The translations under genes and the position numbers were made by a program. From NCBI GenBank assembly GCA_040905265.1, contig JBBDRW010000183.1, forward strand, positions 1 to 15,187: a DNA stretch of 15,187 bases. The letters run 5' to 3'. Position 1 is the first letter of the stretch. Each line of letters starts with the position of its first letter. The DNA is from JBBDRW01 sp040905265. Lineage in GTDB: Bacteria; Bacteroidota; Rhodothermia; Balneolales; Balneolaceae. Of the stretch, positions 1 through 9,044 are shown piece by piece. The notes under the pieces are model-generated. The model saw only the letters and a program-made list of their open reading frames with translations, had not been told where the DNA came from and did not search any database.

Positions 1-1528
1 CAGTTTTCCCCTGGGCTGAGATCTCTTCCACCTGCTTTTGCGGGTAGTCCATCTCTTCGTCACGCACATAGCCGGGGCTTACCACTTTCACCGATGTTCC
101 GTTCACCATTCCTTCCACACCTTTGCCGGTGATGGAGTTAAACTCCTCCACTTTCCAGGTTTCTTCCGCTTTTTCAAGAATACCCCGGGCAATCGGATGT
201 TCGGAGTTGGCCTCAACGGCAGCGGCGTAATTAAGAATCTCCCCGTCGCTAAACTGTCCGTTAAAGTTCAAAATATCGGTTACGGTAAAGGTGCCTTCGG
301 TCAGGGTGCCGGTTTTGTCGAAAATAACCGCATCCAGGTTGCGGGCTTCTTCGAAGGCGGTGCGATTGCGGATCAGGAATCCGTTCGTGGCGGCCAGGCT
401 TGTGGAGACAGACACAACCAGTGGTATGGCCAGCCCCAGGGCATGAGGACAGGCGATTACCATCACTGTAACGGTACGGTTGATGGCAAAACTGAGATCC
501 TGGCCGGTGAACAGCGTCCATGCAATGTATGTGAGAAGCCCGCTTGAAATCGCCACAAGGGTCAGCCAGAATGCCGCCCGGTTGGCCAGGTCCTGCGTGC
601 GGGATTTACTCTCCTGCGCCTGCCGTACCAGATCGATCACCTGCGAAAGAAATGATTCATCACCCGTTTTATGGATTTTTACCGTGATGGAGCCCTCTTC
701 GTTGATCGCTCCACCAATCACTTCATCATCAGCGCCTTTGTTAACCGGCAGGGATTCACCCGTCAGCATCGCTTCGTTTACACTGGTTTTCCCCTCTGTA
801 ACGATACCGTCGGCCGGAATTTTTTCACCCGGTTTGATCAGGATATGATCTCCCACCTCAAGCTCTTCCACCGGCACATCTTCGGTTGAGCCGTCCTCAT
901 TCACTCGATGAGCTTCTCCCGGCAGCAATTCAGCCAGTTTTTCAAGAGCGGCCGAGGCACTCATGACCGATCGCATCTCAATCCAGTGGCCCAGCAGCAT
1001 AATACCCACCAGGGTGGAGAGTTCCCAGAAGAGCAGATGCCCTTCCAGCCCAAACACCACAAATATGCTGTAAATAAATGCCACGGAAATCGCCAGCCCG
1101 ATCAGGGTCATCATGCCCGGCTGCTTTTTCTTCAATTCGTCAACCAAACCGGATAAGAACGGCCAGCCACCGAAGAAATAGACCACCGTTGAGAGAGCCG
1201 CCAGCAGCCATGTGTCTCCGGTAAACCGCCAGTCCACACCCAGGAACTCCTGGATCATGGGAGAGAGGGCGAGGATGGGAATGGTCAATGCTAGCACCCA
1301 CCAGAAGCGGAATTTGAAATCCTCAACCATCATTTTGTGATGGTCGTGATGGGAATGTTCCTCCTGTTTGTGATGAGAGTGATGGTCGTGTTTCTGCCCC
1401 CGGGGGGAGTGGCCCGATTGTGTATGGCTTTCAGGGTGATGGTCACCCTCATTTGGTTCCTGCTGCCTGCCCTGATGGTGATCACCGGAATGCCCCTCAT
1501 GATTGTGATGTCTGTGTTCTGTATCCAT
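1..1528 (-). CDS. copB: Copper-translocating P1B-type ATPase, CPH (CopB-like) class, 3' end outside window
   Basis: This gene is not closed in the window: about 509 codons are present and the C-terminus lies beyond base 1. The ATG at 1526-1528 opens a strongly His-rich, metal-binding-looking cytoplasmic N-terminus (about residues 4-66, many HH and HxH pairs), followed by membrane segments. Landmarks are the actuator TGES loop at residues 256-259, the intramembrane CPH motif at 360-362 (in VIACPHALGLAIP), the phosphorylated DKTGT aspartate at residue 404, and the P1B-type SEHP histidine at residue 444. Known of the family: CPH rather than CPC marks the P1B-3 (CopB) group, which exports Cu(I)/Cu(II)/Ag from the cytoplasm and often has a His-rich N-terminus. 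It reads away from the small regulator at 1745 across a 216-bp divergent region, next to a CusABC-type operon. No clear Shine-Dalgarno precedes the start. Family assignment is secure; exact metal choice is inferred. Confidence 0.95.
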   Translation of the reverse strand, partial: MDTEHRHHNHEGHSGDHHQGRQQEPNEGDHHPESHTQSGHSPRGQKHDHHSHHKQEEHSHHDHHKMMVEDFKFRFWWVLALTIPILALSPMIQEFLGVDWRFTGDTWLLAALSTVVYFFGGWPFLSGLVDELKKKQPGMMTLIGLAISVAFIYSIFVVFGLEGHLLFWELSTLVGIMLLGHWIEMRSVMSASAALEKLAELLPGEAHRVNEDGSTEDVPVEELEVGDHILIKPGEKIPADGIVTEGKTSVNEAMLTGESLPVNKGADDEVIGGAINEEGSITVKIHKTGDESFLSQVIDLVRQAQESKSRTQDLANRAAFWLTLVAISSGLLTYIAWTLFTGQDLSFAINRTVTVMVIACPHALGLAIPLVVSVSTSLAATNGFLIRNRTAFEEARNLDAVIFDKTGTLTEGTFTVTDILNFNGQFSDGEILNYAAAVEANSEHPIARGILEKAEETWKVEEFNSITGKGVEGMVNGTSVKVVSPGYVRDEEMDYPQKQVEEISAQGKT

Positions 1529-1744
1529 CGTTTTTCCGAATTTATATGTCTGTCAACAGGTTGTTTATCAATGATTTAATATAAAAGATAGTTCCGGCTG
1601 GCCGCTTATACTGATGTTCGATAATTGTGTAAAATTTTTAGGTTGTATGGGGTTGTCAAATTTTGTTGTTGAATTACATAACTCACTTGAAATCGTACAA
1701 GGTCAATACATACATTACTTATATACATCACATGGTACTATCTC
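1529..1744. promoter_or_regulatory. Divergent control region between copB-like ATPase and RHH regulator
   Basis: This 216-bp AT-rich gap separates the minus-strand ATPase from the plus-strand regulator, so both promoters should lie here. A weak sigma70-like candidate for the regulator is TTGAAA at 1687-1692 and TACATT at 1711-1716 (18-nt spacer). Bases 1624-1639 carry ATTGTGTAAAATTTTT, which recurs inverted at 9861-9876 in front of the other metal-resistance transcript. The promoter choice is tentative; Bacteroidota-type promoters differ from the E. coli consensus. Confidence 0.4.
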
Positions 1745-1981
1745 ATGAAACGAACCCAAATCTACATATCCGAACATCTGCAAGAGAAGCTGGAACGTGC
1801 TTCCAAAGAGAGAAGAAGCAGTAAAAGTGAGATTATCCGAGAAGCGATCACAGAATATTTTGAGCGCCACTCGGAATCTGAACGCGCCAGAAAATTGCAG
1901 AAGGGAGCAGGGATGTGGAAAAATAAAAAAGAGATCCCTGACCTCCTTCAGCTCCGTGACGAAATGAACCGAACCTTTTAG
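1745..1981 (+). CDS. Ribbon-helix-helix (CopG/MetJ-type) regulator, orphan antitoxin-like
   Basis: The 78-residue protein has a typical RHH DNA-binding N-terminus: a beta-strand (KRTQIYIS, about residues 2-9), helix A (LQEKLERAS) and helix B (SKSEIIREAITEYFER, about 27-42). Its C-terminal half (GAGMWKNKKEIPDLLQLRDE) resembles the toxin-binding tail of VapB/CopG-type antitoxins that usually sit just ahead of a PIN-domain toxin gene. No toxin gene follows: the next gene is convergent and ends 16 bp away. It may act only as a repressor, perhaps of itself and of the divergent ATPase, or be a leftover of a broken toxin-antitoxin pair. RHH fold assignment is confident, the role is inferred. The ATG at 1745 is the first in frame and has no obvious Shine-Dalgarno. 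Despite the family name, 'CopG' here refers to plasmid copy control, not copper. Confidence 0.85.
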   Translation: MKRTQIYISEHLQEKLERASKERRSSKSEIIREAITEYFERHSESERARKLQKGAGMWKNKKEIPDLLQLRDEMNRTF

Positions 1982-1997
1982 GGAGTCTGACGGCCTC

Positions 1998-3842
1998 TCA
2001 GGATTCAATCCTCACGATCACTTCCCCGCAATTCGGCATAGTCTCCGGCGCGTAGGGGTTTTGAATCTGCTCTTCACTGCTAAGCCAGCTTTTATCCTCC
2101 ATCGGGCAGTATTGATGGTAGACTACACCGGGGATCTGATACATTTTGACAGCTTCGATGAGGGTTTGGGAAAGCGATGCAAATGCTTTACGCTGCCCGT
2201 CAAGGCCGTCGGCTTCCAGAATCTGGTTCAGATGGCCCTCCACTGCCTCGTAATGTTCCATCCAGCGGATATGTGCATCACCCTGCATTCGGTGCATGCC
2301 GATGGCTTCCAGTCCTGTCACTGCTTGTTGAAAAGCCTCTGCGGCGGCATCAACATCAGCGTTGAACAGGGCATCCTTTCCCTCCAGATAAGCTTCCAGG
2401 AGCACTGGGAAATCTTGTTGAAAATCTTCGGTAACTCCGTCAACGGCATCCGTATGGCTCTGGAGGCCGTCACCTTCTTCTCTCTCCGCCTCTTCGTAAT
2501 CCTGAAGATCCATCCCATCACGATCCGTGCCGCTGCTATGGTCATGAACAGGAACGGCACCCCGGCCCGGCTCCCGGTTCATCATGCTGAAGCGGTCGGC
2601 GAGCTGCATTTCGCTGTCGATACGGAATGCACCGTGAAAGACGACTTCTTCTCCCTCCTGAACGCCATCTTCAATCACATAGTAATCCCCGGTACGCATA
2701 CCCAGCTCCACTTCGCGCACGTCAAACCGGGGCAGATCTGCTGAGGTATCTTTCACATATATGAGTGAACGTTTCCCGGTCCAGAGAACAGAGGAAGCGG
2801 GAACCAGAAGCTTTTCATCCTGCATCCGGCTGTTCAACTGAGCCCGCACCAGCATATCCGGCTTTAACAGGCCACTGCTATTATCCAGGTTGGCCCGAAT
2901 GCGAACGGTTCGGCTCCGGCTGTCAACAACCGGATCAATAAACGAGACGGTCGCTTCAAGGTGTTGCCCCGGGTTGGTTCGTGTTTGAAAATGGAATGTA
3001 TCCCCCAATGAGATCCAATTCAGGTCCTCTTCGTACGCTTCGAGCACGACCCAAATACGGTCAAGATTCGCGACTTCAAAAATGACCGTTCCTTCCATTA
3101 CATGCTCCTCTGCGGCTACATTCCGGCTCATCACGAATCCATTTGCCGGAGAAAGAATGTCGAGTTCGATTTGAGCGCTGCCCCTCTCTTCCATTGCATT
3201 GATCTGCTCCTCGGTAAATTCCCACAAACGGAATTTTTGCCGGGCCGATTCATACAGCTGGGGGTTTCGTTCTTTTTGCCGGGCCGCTTCCAGCAGTTCA
3301 CGCTGGGCCGCGATCAGTTCAGGAGAGTAGATCGTGGCCATCACCTCGCCCCGGCGGATCGGGGCGCCGGTATAATCAATGTTCAGGTCCCGGATACGTC
3401 CGGAAACGTGCGCGGTGACGTTGGTCAGGCGGCGTTCATCCACCTGAATACGGCCGGGCAGATCCAGTACTTTTTCAGGAACTCGTCGCTCGATCGGTAC
3501 AGTCTGGATGTCGGCCAGTCTTGCGGCAGAAGCAGTCATCACCATGGAATACTCGTCCTCGTGCGCTTCAACACTCTGAGATCTGGCGGGAATTAGTTCC
3601 ATCCCGCAGATCGGGCAGTTACCCGGTTCGTTCTGCAGGACGGACGGGTGCATGGAGCAGGTGTAGATCATGGTTCCGTCCTCATCGGTATGCTCATCGA
3701 GGAGATGTTGATTCATTTCAGCGTCACTGAGCAGATTGTGATTGGCATGATCGTTTGATCCTCCAAACATCAGCCAGCCGAGCAGCAGGCCGGTAAGTAA
3801 AAGCACGGCTCCGTATATGAGTTGTTGTTTTGTAATGTTCAT
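1998..3842 (-). CDS. cusB: CusB-type RND efflux periplasmic adaptor with heavy-metal-binding and DUF3347-like domains
   Basis: This 614-residue membrane-fusion protein links the inner-membrane pump to the outer-membrane channel of a Cu/Ag efflux complex. An N-terminal membrane anchor or signal (about 8-27) is followed by a His-containing stretch and a compact heavy-metal-binding domain at 60-85 (YTCSMHP...CPICGMEL), as seen in many CusB and CopA proteins. The adaptor core follows: lipoyl half at about 141-172 (VSGRI...GEVMATIYSPEL), alpha-hairpin at about 173-225, second lipoyl half at about 229-260, then beta-barrel. Residues from about 478 to 610 look like DUF3347, with a conserved-looking YCPM...WLSSEEQIQNPY...CGEV end that could also bind metal. 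Known E. coli CusB lacks both added domains. It is the last gene of the pump-channel-adaptor series, 64 bp after the channel gene. The start gives a plausible anchor, though no Shine-Dalgarno is visible. Confidence 0.94.
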   Translation of the reverse strand: MNITKQQLIYGAVLLLTGLLLGWLMFGGSNDHANHNLLSDAEMNQHLLDEHTDEDGTMIYTCSMHPSVLQNEPGNCPICGMELIPARSQSVEAHEDEYSMVMTASAARLADIQTVPIERRVPEKVLDLPGRIQVDERRLTNVTAHVSGRIRDLNIDYTGAPIRRGEVMATIYSPELIAAQRELLEAARQKERNPQLYESARQKFRLWEFTEEQINAMEERGSAQIELDILSPANGFVMSRNVAAEEHVMEGTVIFEVANLDRIWVVLEAYEEDLNWISLGDTFHFQTRTNPGQHLEATVSFIDPVVDSRSRTVRIRANLDNSSGLLKPDMLVRAQLNSRMQDEKLLVPASSVLWTGKRSLIYVKDTSADLPRFDVREVELGMRTGDYYVIEDGVQEGEEVVFHGAFRIDSEMQLADRFSMMNREPGRGAVPVHDHSSGTDRDGMDLQDYEEAEREEGDGLQSHTDAVDGVTEDFQQDFPVLLEAYLEGKDALFNADVDAAAEAFQQAVTGLEAIGMHRMQGDAHIRWMEHYEAVEGHLNQILEADGLDGQRKAFASLSQTLIEAVKMYQIPGVVYHQYCPMEDKSWLSSEEQIQNPYAPETMPNCGEVIVRIES

Positions 3843-3906
3843 CTGTTTGTCCGTTTGTTAGGTACAATCGTTGTTTCAGGTTCTTGGTTTTCCATGTTTC
3901 ATGGAA

Positions 3907-5289
3907 TTATTCATAGCCCGGCAATTCATTTCCTATCAATTGTTCAATATCAGCCATGGCTTCGTTCTGTTTGGCCAGAGCTTCGATTTTTTCATTTTCA
4001 AGTGCCAGCAGTTCGCGAATTACCTCAAGCAATTCGTCAAATCGAACCTGACCGGTACTGTACTCTTCCAACAGGATTTCAAGAATCTGTTCCGCCCGTG
4101 GAAGTAACTCATCGGTGATCAGTTGATAGGCCCTTTGACCGTCCCGAAAGGATTTCATGGCGCTTTCAATATCGGCCTGGAAACGGTTGGTTATATCGGT
4201 TTCCAGTTCGTCAGTCGCCTGAAGCCGAAACCTGGCTTCCTGTCGTTGAGCCCGGTATTTGCTTCGGTAAAGTGGAATTCGGACGGTTGCCATTCCGATG
4301 AACGTCTCCTTCATTTCCGGCATCATATTCAGCATGCTGAAATCCCGCCCCATATATTCCAGGCCGATACCGAAGGAAGGACGACCTTCCAGACGTGCCA
4401 GTTCCAAACGGTTGTTGAACTGGCTGCGCTGTGAATCGAGCCTGCTGAATTGCGGGTGGCGATTCCTGGCAAATGCCAGCAATTCCTCTTTGGACCAGGC
4501 CAGTATCCGTGTGGGGAGCTGTACGGGAACGTGAATCTCTTCGGCAGGTTCCCGGTTTAGTACGGCATTGAGCCGCACCCGTACAGGATTTTTCTCGTCT
4601 TCAAGTCTCTCGATGGTATTCAAAAGTCGCTGTTCTTCGATCTGAAGACGGAGAATGTCAGCCTGGCCGGCTCGTCCCGTTTCATAACGGGTTTCAACCA
4701 GGCTTTCAAGTTCTCTTACAATCCGCAGGATCTCCCTATTGACATGTACATGATGGTTCAGTTTATAGTAGGTATACCACAGATCCTGGATCTCCCTGAA
4801 GATGTCAAACTGACGGGCAGTGAGTGTGTGGCCGATACCGTCGGCGATACTCTTCTCTACGTTTCCCCTGGCATCCAGTGTTCCGAACCAGGGAAACATC
4901 TGCATGGCACTGACCGAAAAGCGGCTGAGAAACCCCGCGTCGTTCACCGGGTTGAGAAAAAAGCCGGCCGACATTTCCGGATCAGGTAAAGCCTCTGCCT
5001 GGGGCGACCGCTGTCGTTGAGCTGCCACTTCATAACGGAGGGACGACAGTTCCGGATTCTGCTCAACAGCGATCCGGAAGTAGGAATCGAGAATCTGAAG
5101 TTCCTCCGGCCGGTCGATAGGCTGGGTTGTTTGTGCCAGAATGGTTTGTGAGAACGATCCAATGATTGTGACCATTGCCACCAATACCGCCAGGAGAAAG
5201 GGTTTACAACGTTCCTTATCAAGGGTAGAAGTCTGGCCATTTTCCAAAACTGCGGCCTTCAATCTGTACTCTTTCATTATTCTGTTCAT
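3907..5289 (-). CDS. cusC: TolC-family outer-membrane efflux channel (CusC-like)
   Basis: This 460-residue protein has a long charged N-region, a hydrophobic signal core at about 31-48 and a likely cleavage site near residue 52 (TILAQ), then two outer-membrane-efflux-protein repeats (about 75-260 and 270-450) rich in long amphipathic helices. Examples are the stretch around IVRELESLVETRYETGRAGQ and its partner near ILEILLEEYSTGQVRFDELL; the recurring TG/GQ turns are typical of TolC relatives. No lipobox is obvious. Its ATG overlaps the pump stop codon (ATGA, 5286-5289), which implies translational coupling and supports this start over the internal Met5. Position between the CusA- and CusB-type genes supports a role as the exit duct for Cu/Ag across the outer membrane. 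Confidence 0.92.
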   Translation of the reverse strand: MNRIMKEYRLKAAVLENGQTSTLDKERCKPFLLAVLVAMVTIIGSFSQTILAQTTQPIDRPEELQILDSYFRIAVEQNPELSSLRYEVAAQRQRSPQAEALPDPEMSAGFFLNPVNDAGFLSRFSVSAMQMFPWFGTLDARGNVEKSIADGIGHTLTARQFDIFREIQDLWYTYYKLNHHVHVNREILRIVRELESLVETRYETGRAGQADILRLQIEEQRLLNTIERLEDEKNPVRVRLNAVLNREPAEEIHVPVQLPTRILAWSKEELLAFARNRHPQFSRLDSQRSQFNNRLELARLEGRPSFGIGLEYMGRDFSMLNMMPEMKETFIGMATVRIPLYRSKYRAQRQEARFRLQATDELETDITNRFQADIESAMKSFRDGQRAYQLITDELLPRAEQILEILLEEYSTGQVRFDELLEVIRELLALENEKIEALAKQNEAMADIEQLIGNELPGYE

Positions 5290-8200
5290 ACGTCTCGGGT
5301 TTTCATTTTCAAACTATGTTCTTTCCACATCGCATAGAGCATCGGTACAAGAAGAAGCGTGAGTATCTGGACAAACATCCCCCCGAATATCGGGATGGCC
5401 ATCGGGATCATGATTTCTGATCCTTTTCCAGGCGAAGTAAGAATAGGCAGCAGCGCCAGTATGGTCGTGCCGGTGGTCATCAGGCAGGGGCGCACTCTTC
5501 GCATGCCCGCTTCGATAGCCGTGCTGTAAATAGCTTCCCGGCCTTCCGGTTTTTTGCGTTCAAACAGTTGCTCCAGGTAGGTGGCCATCACCACCCCGTT
5601 ATCCACGGCAATGCCGAACAGTGCCAGAAACCCGACCCAGACCGCTACACTCAGGTTGATCGCTCCCATCTGGAAAAATTCACGGATTTCCACACCCAAT
5701 ACTGAAAAATTGAAGAACCAGTTCTCTCCGTAGAGCCAGAGCAGGATAAATCCGCCCGACCAGACCAGCGCAATTCCTGAAAAGACAATAAGCGAAACCT
5801 GTGCGGACCGGAACTGGAAGTAGATGATCAGGAAGATGATCAGCAGGGTGATGGGCAGAACCACGGCTAACCGTTCCGCCGCCCGCTGCTGGTTTTTGAA
5901 CTCCCCTTCGAATGTGTAGCTGATTCCATCGGGTATATTGAGAGTGCCTTCACTGATACGTTGATCGAGCTGCTCACGAACCCGGTTGATGACATCGATC
6001 GGGGCCTGGCCCGGTTGCCGGTCAAAAATGACATAGGCGCTTAAAAAGGTGTTCTCACTCCGGATGTTCATCGGCCCGGCTTCGAATCTGATATCCGTGA
6101 GTTGCCCCAGCGGAATCTGGCTGCCGTCCGGAGCCGGGACAAGAATCCGTGCTATTTCATCCGGGTTGTTTCGATACTCCCTGGCGTATCGAACCCGAAT
6201 GGGGTATCGCTCCCGGCCTTCAACGGTCATGCCCAGCATCTGCCCGCCAATAGCGGTACTGATTACCGACTGCACATCAGCAATGGTTAACCCGTGACGC
6301 GCAATTTCCTGCCTGTTGATATCGATTTCCAGATAGGGTTTACCTACAACTCTGTCGGCATAGACCGAAGCCGGACGGACTCCCTCCACCTGTCTTAATA
6401 ATGGCTCAAGGCTGGAGGCAAATTCATCCAGTGATTCCAGGTCCGGACCGCTGATGCGAATCCCCATATTTCCACGCATGCCGGTTTGAAGCATGATCAG
6501 GCGGGTTTCAATCGGCTGCAGTTTGGGTGCGGAGGTGATGCCCGGCAGGTCGGCGGCCCGCAGGATCTCATTCCAGATATCATCTTCGCTCTGAATATGA
6601 TCCCTCCACTGGCGGTAGTACCGCCCACGGCTGTCGGGAACCAGGCCTCCCTGATCATCCCGCACATATTCTCCATCTTCGTACTGATATCGAACCCTGC
6701 GGCCGCGGTCGTCGGTTTTGTATTCACTCTTGTACTGTATGATATTTTCGAACATGGAAACCGGTGCGGGATCGAGTGCCGACTCTACCCGGCCGATCTT
6801 CCCTGTTACGATTTCCACTTCAGGAATAGACGAAATTCGCATATCCATGTCGCGGGTGATCTGCAGGGCTTCCTCTACCCCCGTATGCGGCATGGCTGTG
6901 GGCATCAGCAGAAAGGACCCCTCATTGAGTGTCGGCATGAATTCCTGGCCGAGGCCGGGGAAACGCTCATCCAGAGCTGTCCAGAGGCGGGTCTCTTCGA
7001 TCTGGAGACCGATGGTGTTCAACCCGCTGTTCACATAGCGGAAGGAGGTGTCAAATCCCCGCCAGCTTACCAGGCCGAAGATCAAAATCAGGACAGGGAG
7101 CGAGAGGAACAGGGTTTTGTGTCGAAGTGCCCATCCAAGGATCTGTTCGTAATACCTCATGAAGAGCCAGAAAAGGCCGAATACCAGCCCGATCGTCAGG
7201 AGGATAAAGATCAGGCTGAGGGAGACCGGGTTTTGCGGGCCGAGCGGGAGCCAGATTCCGGCCAGAAGCCAGGAGACACCCAGGAGAATGATACCATTAT
7301 TGACCCACGGCGACCAGGGCTTGTAGTTCTCCCGGTAGATCCCGGCGAGATTGCTGATTCCGAGGCAGATCAAAACGAACCCGCCCCATGCATAGAGGGT
7401 GAAGGCTGTGATCAAGCCACCGGCGATCATCAGCCCGTTCAGGCGGACTTGCCACAATCGGCTGCGAACGTTCTTTGAAAAGAGCCAGTGGGCGAATGCA
7501 GGGATCAGGGTGATCACAATGATCAGCGTTGCCACCAGAATAAAGGTCTTCGTCCATGCCAGAGGGCCGAACAGCCGCCCCTCCTGTGCCTGGAGCATGA
7601 AGACCGGGAGAAAGCTGACGATGGTGGTCAGGAGCGCGGTAATGACGGCCGGGCTGACTTCGGTAGTGGCGCGATAGATGGTCTCCAGCAGATTTTCCTC
7701 CGGATCTTTCTCCTCCATATGCCGGAGCATATTCTCGGTCAGGATGATCCCCATATCCACGACCACGCCAATCGATATGGCGATCCCTGCCAGAGCCACC
7801 ACATTGGCATCCACACCCATGTATTTCATCATGATGAAACTCATCAGTACGGCAAGCGGAAGGAGTGCCGAGATCACCAGGGAGGTTCTCAGGTGCATCA
7901 CCATGATGATGATCACGATGATGGTGATCAGGAGCTGAAGCGAAAGAGCCTCTTCAAGGGTCCCCAGCGTTTCGTAAATGAGCCCGGTTCGGTCGTAAAA
8001 GGGGACGATCTGAACCTGGGAAGTTGTGCCGTCCGCCAGCTCTTTGGTTGGCAAACCCGGAGCGATCCGTGCTATCTCCTCTTTTACCTGGTTGATCACC
8101 TGCAGCGGATTCTCTCCATAGCGGGCTACCACCACTCCGCCGACCGCTTCTGCCCCGGACTTGTCCAGAGCACCCCGGCGCTGTGCCGGGCCAAGAGCGA

Positions 8201-9044
8201 CATGTGCCACATCTCTGATCCGGATTGGTACGTTGTCCCGCACGGCAACTACGCTCTCTTCCAGGTCTTCGAGAGACTCGATATATCCAAGGCCTCGCAC
8301 CAGGTATTCAACCCGGTTCATCTCGATCGTACGTGCCCCCACATCGAGGTTACTCTTGCGAACGGCATTGGCAATATCTGTGACCGTTACATCCGCTTCC
8401 CGCATGGCCACCGGATCGATGTCCACCTGGTATTCCTGAACAAATCCGCCGATACTGGCTACTTCAGCCACCCCTTCAACCGCATTCAGGGCGTACCTGA
8501 CCTGAAAGTCCTGAATAGAGCGCAGTTCGTGAGGGTCCCAGCCGCCGGCAGGATTCCCATTCGAGTCAACCCCTTCCAGTGTATACCAGAAGATCTGGCC
8601 GAGCGCCGTAGCGTCCGGGCCGAGTGCCGGCTGCACCCCCTCCGGCAGGGTGCCCCCGGAGAGCGAATTCAGTTTTTCGAGAATCCGGGAACGGCTCCAG
8701 TAGAACTCGACGTCATCTTCAAATATGATATTGATGGAGGAGAAGCCGAACATGGAGTTGCTGCGGATGGTGCGGACGCCGGGCAGGCCCAGAAGCTGAG
8801 TGGTCAGCGGGTAAGTGATCTGGTCCTCGATATCCTGAGGAGACCGGCCGGGCCATTCGGTGAAGATGATCTGCTGGTTGTCGCCGATATCAGGGATCGC
8901 GTCCACCGGTACGGGGTCCCGGGGGAGGAGGTCAATCTCCCAGTCGAACGGTGCCGTGGAGATCCCCCACCCGGCCAGCGCCAGAAAGAGAAGCAGGGCG
9001 ATCAATTTGTTTTCGAGAAAAAAGCGAATGATACGGTTGGTCAT
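5286..9044 (-). CDS. cusA: CusA/CzcA-type heavy-metal RND efflux pump, long form
   Basis: This 1,252-residue inner-membrane, proton-driven pump takes Cu/Ag from the periplasm or membrane into the CusC-type channel. HME-RND landmarks include the N-terminal WPGRSPQDIEDQITYPL (64-80), TM4 aspartate D430 in VVVDMGIILTEN, and TM10 D1148 in GIAVDNGVVM. Three methionines (M851 in IMLQTG, M936 in GQMLGM, M992 in GPMNIRSEN) fall where E. coli CusA has its Met573/623/672 copper site, aligned from memory. It is about 200 residues longer than E. coli CusA: residues 525-630 add about three membrane helices and 770-815 add a charged loop (DDRGRRVRYQYEDGEYVRDD). The VRPKAMT lysine of E. coli CusA is cysteine here (VRPCLMT, C1187). 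It is followed by the overlapping channel gene. No Shine-Dalgarno is apparent. Cu/Ag specificity is inferred from context and the Met triad; Zn/Co/Cd remain possible. Confidence 0.96.
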   Translation of the reverse strand: MTNRIIRFFLENKLIALLLFLALAGWGISTAPFDWEIDLLPRDPVPVDAIPDIGDNQQIIFTEWPGRSPQDIEDQITYPLTTQLLGLPGVRTIRSNSMFGFSSINIIFEDDVEFYWSRSRILEKLNSLSGGTLPEGVQPALGPDATALGQIFWYTLEGVDSNGNPAGGWDPHELRSIQDFQVRYALNAVEGVAEVASIGGFVQEYQVDIDPVAMREADVTVTDIANAVRKSNLDVGARTIEMNRVEYLVRGLGYIESLEDLEESVVAVRDNVPIRIRDVAHVALGPAQRRGALDKSGAEAVGGVVVARYGENPLQVINQVKEEIARIAPGLPTKELADGTTSQVQIVPFYDRTGLIYETLGTLEEALSLQLLITIIVIIIMVMHLRTSLVISALLPLAVLMSFIMMKYMGVDANVVALAGIAISIGVVVDMGIILTENMLRHMEEKDPEENLLETIYRATTEVSPAVITALLTTIVSFLPVFMLQAQEGRLFGPLAWTKTFILVATLIIVITLIPAFAHWLFSKNVRSRLWQVRLNGLMIAGGLITAFTLYAWGGFVLICLGISNLAGIYRENYKPWSPWVNNGIILLGVSWLLAGIWLPLGPQNPVSLSLIFILLTIGLVFGLFWLFMRYYEQILGWALRHKTLFLSLPVLILIFGLVSWRGFDTSFRYVNSGLNTIGLQIEETRLWTALDERFPGLGQEFMPTLNEGSFLLMPTAMPHTGVEEALQITRDMDMRISSIPEVEIVTGKIGRVESALDPAPVSMFENIIQYKSEYKTDDRGRRVRYQYEDGEYVRDDQGGLVPDSRGRYYRQWRDHIQSEDDIWNEILRAADLPGITSAPKLQPIETRLIMLQTGMRGNMGIRISGPDLESLDEFASSLEPLLRQVEGVRPASVYADRVVGKPYLEIDINRQEIARHGLTIADVQSVISTAIGGQMLGMTVEGRERYPIRVRYAREYRNNPDEIARILVPAPDGSQIPLGQLTDIRFEAGPMNIRSENTFLSAYVIFDRQPGQAPIDVINRVREQLDQRISEGTLNIPDGISYTFEGEFKNQQRAAERLAVVLPITLLIIFLIIYFQFRSAQVSLIVFSGIALVWSGGFILLWLYGENWFFNFSVLGVEIREFFQMGAINLSVAVWVGFLALFGIAVDNGVVMATYLEQLFERKKPEGREAIYSTAIEAGMRRVRPCLMTTGTTILALLPILTSPGKGSEIMIPMAIPIFGGMFVQILTLLLVPMLYAMWKEHSLKMKTRDV

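Noticed and set aside
1982..1997. Terminator between the convergent regulator and CusB-type genes
   Set aside because: Only a 4-bp CTGA/TCAG pairing is present and there is no U-run.
1715..2008. Minus-strand 97-codon frame over the RHH regulator
   Set aside because: The opposite strand has a clear ribbon-helix-helix protein; this one has no recognisable features.
2061..2744. Plus-strand open frame opposite the CusB-type gene
   Set aside because: Antisense to a confident gene with no family features.
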